From Cyanocohniella sp. LLY (GTDB lineage Bacteria; Cyanobacteriota; Cyanobacteriia; Cyanobacteriales; Nostocaceae): DNA of 41,602 bases. The notes under the pieces were generated by a model. That model did not search any database. It was given only the letters and a program-made list of their open reading frames with translations, and had not been told where the DNA came from. Shown piece by piece: positions 41,571 to 41,602 of this stretch. Location: NCBI GenBank assembly GCA_022241785.1, contig JAKOMP010000059.1, positions 1 to 41,602 on the forward strand. Direction: 5' to 3'. Positions within the stretch are counted from its first letter, which is position 1. Each line of letters starts with the position of its first letter. The translations under genes and the position numbers were made by a program.

Positions 41571-41602
41571 AATTATATTTGCCCAAAACTTTTCAAACAT
41601 CC

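Overview
The window looks like chromosome of a filamentous, heterocyst-type cyanobacterium (Nostoc/Anabaena group). The signs are many GCGATCGC (HIP1) octamers, oxygenic-phototroph genes (psbX, psb34, ycf66, cruP, ccsA, ycf19/yggT), a thiO-thiG fusion of the kind cyanobacteria carry, heptanucleotide tandem repeats of the CTCTAGC and AGGGAGT type, and several families of short inverted-repeat elements. The assignment comes from gene content and my recollection of protein families; no database search was possible.

Layout. 1-2.1 kb is an accessory patch: the 3' end of an ISL3-type insertion sequence, a Uma2-family nuclease-fold gene, two adjacent MITE-like elements and a HicBA toxin-antitoxin pair. 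HicBA sits exactly between two copies of a 32-bp sequence that encodes the last residues and stop of the neighbouring HEAT-repeat gene. 2.1-9.8 kb (minus strand) carries the HEAT-repeat protein, a small Rieske protein, a TPR protein, the 59-residue Psb34 gene, thiO-thiG, a small membrane protein and a 2Fe-2S ferredoxin. 9.8-14.2 kb has citramalate synthase (cimA) and the cyclase-like flavoprotein CruP on the plus strand, with a small conserved gene between them. 14.2-19.7 kb (minus) has a coiled-coil protein, then a likely operon of permease, DUF1980/TIGR03943 partner and Ig/TolB-like protein. 20.4-21.8 kb is a sensor histidine kinase whose start region has an overlapping small ORF. 21.9-23.5 kb holds two tandem glycine-zipper proteins with an 18-residue repeat. 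23.7-26.6 kb has a GH57 glycosidase, a broken membrane-protein gene and a short-chain dehydrogenase. 27.3-29.0 kb is a ParM-like actin with a ParR-like partner. 29.1-32.5 kb has DedA, a Gfo/Idh/MocA oxidoreductase and queC. 32.5-36.4 kb has a TolB-like lipoprotein, ycf66, psbX, yggT and accC. The last 5 kb has tRNA-Leu(GAG), chorismate lyase, a DUF3352 protein, ccsA, a 51-residue ORF and a long inverted-repeat element.

Most of the window is housekeeping or photosynthetic metabolism: carotenoid and plastoquinone supply, fatty-acid synthesis, thiamine, isoleucine, queuosine and cytochrome c maturation. I see no CRISPR array, prophage or biosynthetic cluster. The least explained parts are the chromosomal ParM/ParR-like pair, the HicBA cassette in a duplicated gene tail, the tandem 18-mer proteins and the overlapping ORF at the histidine kinase start. 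I found no clear multi-gene system that I would call new with confidence.
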